A DNA stretch of 8,869 bases. Origin: GCA-2693325 sp036343635 (GTDB lineage: Bacteria > Latescibacterota > UBA2968 > UBA8231). The notes under the pieces are model-generated. The model saw only the letters and a list, made by a program, of their open reading frames with translations, was not told the origin of the DNA and ran no database searches. This document shows positions 6,603 through 8,869 of the stretch, in pieces. The DNA lies in NCBI GenBank assembly GCA_036343635.1, contig JAYYVF010000074.1, positions 1-8,869 of the forward strand, given 5' to 3'. Position 1 is the stretch's first letter; every line of letters begins with the position of its first letter. The position numbers and the translations under genes were made by a program.

Positions 6603-7550
6603 ATGAATATGTCAAAAAGCCTCGAACAAAAAGTTGCGATCGTTACGGGATCAGGAGCAGGCATAGGGCTGGCCAGTGCATTGAATCTCTCGCGCAAAGG
6701 AGTCAAGATACTCACAGTCGACATTAATGACGAAACTGCTAATAAAAGCTCCGAACTTATTTGTAAAGAAGGAGGCGACGCAATCCCGTTTGTTGGTGAT
6801 GTTGCTAAAGAGAAGGTCGCAAAAAAGATGGTAGAGCAAGCCATGAACCATTTCGGCCGTCTAGATATTCTTGTCCAGAATGCGTTTGGTGCACCCGATG
6901 GTGCCTACGGAAGTGCGGTAGAGATCACTATCGACGGATACCGAAAAAGCATGGCCGTACTTGTAGATGCTCTTTTTTTTGGCGCTCGCTTTGCTGTCCC
7001 TGCCATGCAATCGTCCGGCCCACCCCCAACTCATGAACCTATTCACCACGCCGGAAATAACCTTAGTAATAGTAAGCCCGCCCCGCAAGAAATTGGAAGA
7101 ATTGTTAATATCAGTTCCGTACACGGTCTCCTACAAGCTGCAAAAATGCTTACCTATGAAACAGGAAAAGCTGCGGTAGTAGGACTCACCCGCCAAATGG
7201 CTATTGACTTTGGTCCAACGGGAATAACCGTCAATGCAATTGCACCCGGCCATATCGTCACAGAAGCAGGAGAAAAATCCTGGCAGACTCATGGAAATGC
7301 GGAGGGTTTTAGGCTATTCGAATTACAATATCCCGTTCGCAGAACGGGTGTTCCCGACGATATCGCTCACGCGGTATCCTTTCTCTGCTCTTCGGAGGCC
7401 TCTTTCATAAACGGGGTATTGTTACCCATCGACGGTGGGTTGAGCATTCAACTTCAAGAAAATATCGTTATGGAGGTAGCTGATTACGTTCGCAACAATC
7501 CCGATTTACGCTCTCATTTCGACCTAGACACGAATAACCAAAGAAAATAG
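6603..7550 (+). CDS. Short-chain dehydrogenase/reductase with an insertion and a missing catalytic Asn
   Basis: A 315-residue classical-type SDR, longer than the usual 250. The cofactor motif TGSGAGIG is at 15-22, and Asp40 at the end of strand 2 suggests NAD. The usual NNAG is QNAF (92-95). Catalytic Ser172 (NISS) and the YETGK motif (Tyr185, Lys189) are intact, followed by APGHIVTE (214-221) and LPIDGG (274-279). The helix position that normally holds the tetrad Asn aligns with Leu120. Between helix 5 and strand 5 there is an extra stretch of about 24 residues (138-162) rich in Pro, His and Asn. A C-terminal extension of about 32 residues follows the last strand. The substrate is unknown; the neighbours suggest a sugar or sugar-derived alcohol. 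GGAG (6595-6598) lies 4 bases before ATG 6603 and 10 before the in-frame ATG 6609, so the true start may be either. No intrinsic terminator is obvious after the stop. Confidence 0.88.
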   Translation: MNMSKSLEQKVAIVTGSGAGIGLASALNLSRKGVKILTVDINDETANKSSELICKEGGDAIPFVGDVAKEKVAKKMVEQAMNHFGRLDILVQNAFGAPDGAYGSAVEITIDGYRKSMAVLVDALFFGARFAVPAMQSSGPPPTHEPIHHAGNNLSNSKPAPQEIGRIVNISSVHGLLQAAKMLTYETGKAAVVGLTRQMAIDFGPTGITVNAIAPGHIVTEAGEKSWQTHGNAEGFRLFELQYPVRRTGVPDDIAHAVSFLCSSEASFINGVLLPIDGGLSIQLQENIVMEVADYVRNNPDLRSHFDLDTNNQRK

Positions 7551-7607
7551 ACATTTTAGGCTGTTTTTTTGAAATTTTATACTTTTTTTCTGTAATTATT
7601 CTCTCTA

Positions 7608-7623
7608 TGTGATTTCGATCACT
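7608..7623. promoter_or_regulatory. CRP-type binding site upstream of the helical repeat protein gene
   Basis: TGTGA-N6-TCACT matches the E. coli CRP consensus TGTGA-N6-TCACA at 9 of 10 positions, and its core GTGAT-TTCG-ATCAC is a perfect 5-bp inverted repeat. It is centred near 7615.5, inside the AT-rich 211-bp gap before the repeat protein gene. With the candidate -10 at 7678-7683 the centre would fall near -74, plausible for class I activation. The regulator could be CRP, Vfr or another CRP/FNR-family member. Confidence 0.6.
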
Positions 7624-7677
7624 ACTTGAAATAAATAATTGTCTCAGATTTAACCTGTAAAAGGAACTTATTTGCCT

Positions 7678-7683
7678 TATACT
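7678..7683 (+). promoter_or_regulatory. Candidate -10 element of the repeat protein gene
   Basis: TATACT matches the sigma70 -10 consensus at 5 of 6 bases and lies 78 bases before the start codon. At a 17-base spacing the -35 position reads CTGTAA, a weak match, which fits a promoter needing an activator such as the CRP-type site upstream. Confidence 0.4.
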
Positions 7684-7761
7684 ACCCTTTCCGTAGATTT
7701 TGTAGCTCTGGACAAAATTAAAAAATGAGCATAAGAAGAACTTAAATCAGGAGAATTTAAC

Positions 7762-8869
7762 ATGAGAAAAAAGCTGGTATATCTTAGCCTTGCTCTAACA
7801 ACTTTTTTGGGAACTGGAATCCCGGCCTCTGCGCAAGAAAGTGAACTTGAAAGAAGGCGCGCTGAAATCGAGATGAAGCTGGACCAGTTCGAGAACGATT
7901 GGGAACTCCAGAAAAGTGAACAAGGTGAATACTTCGACGAGGATCAATATAAAGCCGAGCGCAAGTTCTTGAAGCGTGAGGTAGATCTGGATTTTGAAGA
8001 GCTCGAGCTGGACAAGAAACGTCGAGACCTCGATAAAGAACGCCAGGAATATTATACCAAAAAACAAAGACAAGACATCGAGAATCAGCGCGAGCAATTC
8101 GATCGTGAGGCAGAGCGCCGGCGGGCAGAAGAAGGTGATGACTTCGATGAAGAAGCCAACGATATTGAACGCCAGTGGATGGAACGGCGGATTGCGCTCG
8201 ACGAACGTAGAATTAAAATCGATGAAGAGGGCAACCGTAAACGCGAAGAACTTAGCAGAAGCCAACGCGGAATGGACCCGAGTGAGTGGGAACGACTCGA
8301 GGACGAACAGCAACGTGAATATGAAGAGCTGGAGGACGAATTCCGTCAAATAGATCGCGAACAACAGGATTACTGGGCAAATCAACAGCGCGATGATATC
8401 CAGAATCAACGAGAAGAGTTCGACCGTGAAGCCGAGCGCCGACGGGCAGATGAAGGCGAATATTTCGATGAAGAAATGCACAATATGGAGCGCCAGTGGA
8501 TGGAACGACGGATCGCGCTCGACGAAAAGCGTATTCAGATTGATGAAGAGGGTAATCGCAAACGCGAGGAGTTGAGCAGAAGTCAACGCGGAATGGACCC
8601 AAATGAGTGGGAACGACTCGACCAGGAAATAGGACGTAAGTATGAACAGATTGAAGAGGAATTCCGTAGACTAGATCGAGAACAACAAGCTTCCTGGACT
8701 AACCGCCAACGCGACGACATCCAGAATCAGCGAAAGGAGTTCGAGCGCGAAGCAGAGCAGCGGAGGGCAGAAGAAGGCGATGACTTCGATGAAGAAGCGC
8801 ACAATATGGAGCGCCAGTGGATGGAACGACAAATCGCGCTCGACGAAAAGCGTATTCGGATTGATGAAG
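7762..8869 (+). CDS. Secreted, highly charged helical repeat protein with 107-residue units (partial at right edge)
   Basis: The frame is open from ATG 7762 to the window edge, giving 369 residues with the C-terminus missing. AGGAG (7749-7753) stands 8 bases before the ATG. A clear Sec signal peptide (RKK, hydrophobic core, ASA-QE) predicts cleavage after residue 24, so the protein is periplasmic or released. The mature part is dominated by Glu, Arg, Asp and Gln, has no Cys, and is almost wholly predicted helix. Units begin at residues 105, 212 and 319 with D-I-E/Q-NQR. Units 1 and 2 are about 76% identical by hand count; the third is cut by the edge. A diverged unit precedes them: Q42-F43 and G55 to E60 align with Q112-F113 and G125 to E130, but it lacks 37 residues present in full units. 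Each unit has two likely helix breaks, at EGDDFDEE (124-131) and RGMDPSEW (169-176). Trp at 139, 176 and 205 recurs in later units. I do not recognise the family. A structural rod, spacer or binding protein is possible. Confidence 0.85.
   Translation, partial: MRKKLVYLSLALTTFLGTGIPASAQESELERRRAEIEMKLDQFENDWELQKSEQGEYFDEDQYKAERKFLKREVDLDFEELELDKKRRDLDKERQEYYTKKQRQDIENQREQFDREAERRRAEEGDDFDEEANDIERQWMERRIALDERRIKIDEEGNRKREELSRSQRGMDPSEWERLEDEQQREYEELEDEFRQIDREQQDYWANQQRDDIQNQREEFDREAERRRADEGEYFDEEMHNMERQWMERRIALDEKRIQIDEEGNRKREELSRSQRGMDPNEWERLDQEIGRKYEQIEEEFRRLDREQQASWTNRQRDDIQNQRKEFEREAEQRRAEEGDDFDEEAHNMERQWMERQIALDEKRIRIDE
8074..8869 (+). repeat. Tandem 321-bp (107-codon) coding repeats, two complete copies and a third truncated by the window
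   Basis: Copies start at 8074, 8395 and 8716, exactly 321 bases apart with no indels. In the most conserved stretch (DEEGN through RGMDP) copies 1 and 2 encode identical residues but differ by silent changes in at least seven codons. The duplication is therefore not very recent, and the protein sequence has been held by selection. The array continues past 8869. Confidence 0.9.

Noticed and set aside
6973..6980. Run of eight T within the SDR gene as a phase-variation tract
   Set aside because: It is short, encodes an in-frame Leu-Phe-Phe of the fold, and a cytosolic SDR is not a typical phase-variable target.
7551..7590. T-runs after the SDR stop as an intrinsic terminator
   Set aside because: The only preceding stem is AAAAT/ATTTT around 7544-7557, too weak and AT-only to be credible.
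7795..8586. Long minus-strand open frame (263 codons) opposite the repeat protein
   Set aside because: It lies wholly antisense to a gene with signal peptide, ribosome binding site and conserved repeats. It arises because the Glu/Arg/Asp-rich codons read without stops on the other strand, and its Phe/Leu-rich product is a mirror of that bias.

Overview
The window reads as ordinary bacterial chromosome, moderately AT-rich by eye, from what is most likely a diderm (Gram-negative-type) bacterium. The basis is a membrane-anchored class 2-type dihydroorotate dehydrogenase, two predicted exported lipoproteins (an FKBP isomerase and a receptor-L-domain-like solenoid), and a CRP-type palindrome. I cannot assign a genus. 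Start codons other than ATG are common: TTG for the dehydrogenase, GTG for the L-domain lipoprotein and probably GTG for the FKBP. I see no rRNA, tRNA, CRISPR array, insertion sequence or phage gene.

Layout, left to right. The last 65 codons of a plus-strand lactonase-family beta-propeller end at 199. A minus-strand PyrD-like gene (200-1312) meets it with no base between the two stop codons. A 74-bp divergent gap leads to a plus-strand pair, a beta-hydroxyacid dehydrogenase (1387-2265) and an FKBP-type lipoprotein (2284-2772). The FKBP stop overlaps the stop of a minus-strand L-domain-like lipoprotein (2769-3866) at a shared TTAA. A roughly 210-bp divergent regulatory region (3867-4078) precedes a plus-strand sugar cluster: a GH4 alpha-galactosidase of the MelA type (4079-5410), a second, complete lactonase-family propeller (5438-6463) and a short-chain dehydrogenase (6603-7550). 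After a 211-bp AT-rich gap carrying a near-consensus CRP-type site comes a secreted, highly charged, helical repeat protein (7762 to beyond the right edge) with an exact 107-residue period.

How the genes may work together (inference). The GH4 enzyme, the SDR and the lactonase could form an oxidative route in which galactose freed from alpha-galactosides is oxidised to a lactone and hydrolysed to an aldonic acid. The beta-hydroxyacid dehydrogenase could serve further down such a route, but nothing in its sequence fixes the substrate. The FKBP and L-domain proteins belong to the cell envelope.

The most novel items are the 107-residue repeat protein with its CRP-type upstream site, and the PyrD-like enzyme, which has a class 2 scaffold but a cysteine at the catalytic-base position and altered substrate loops.
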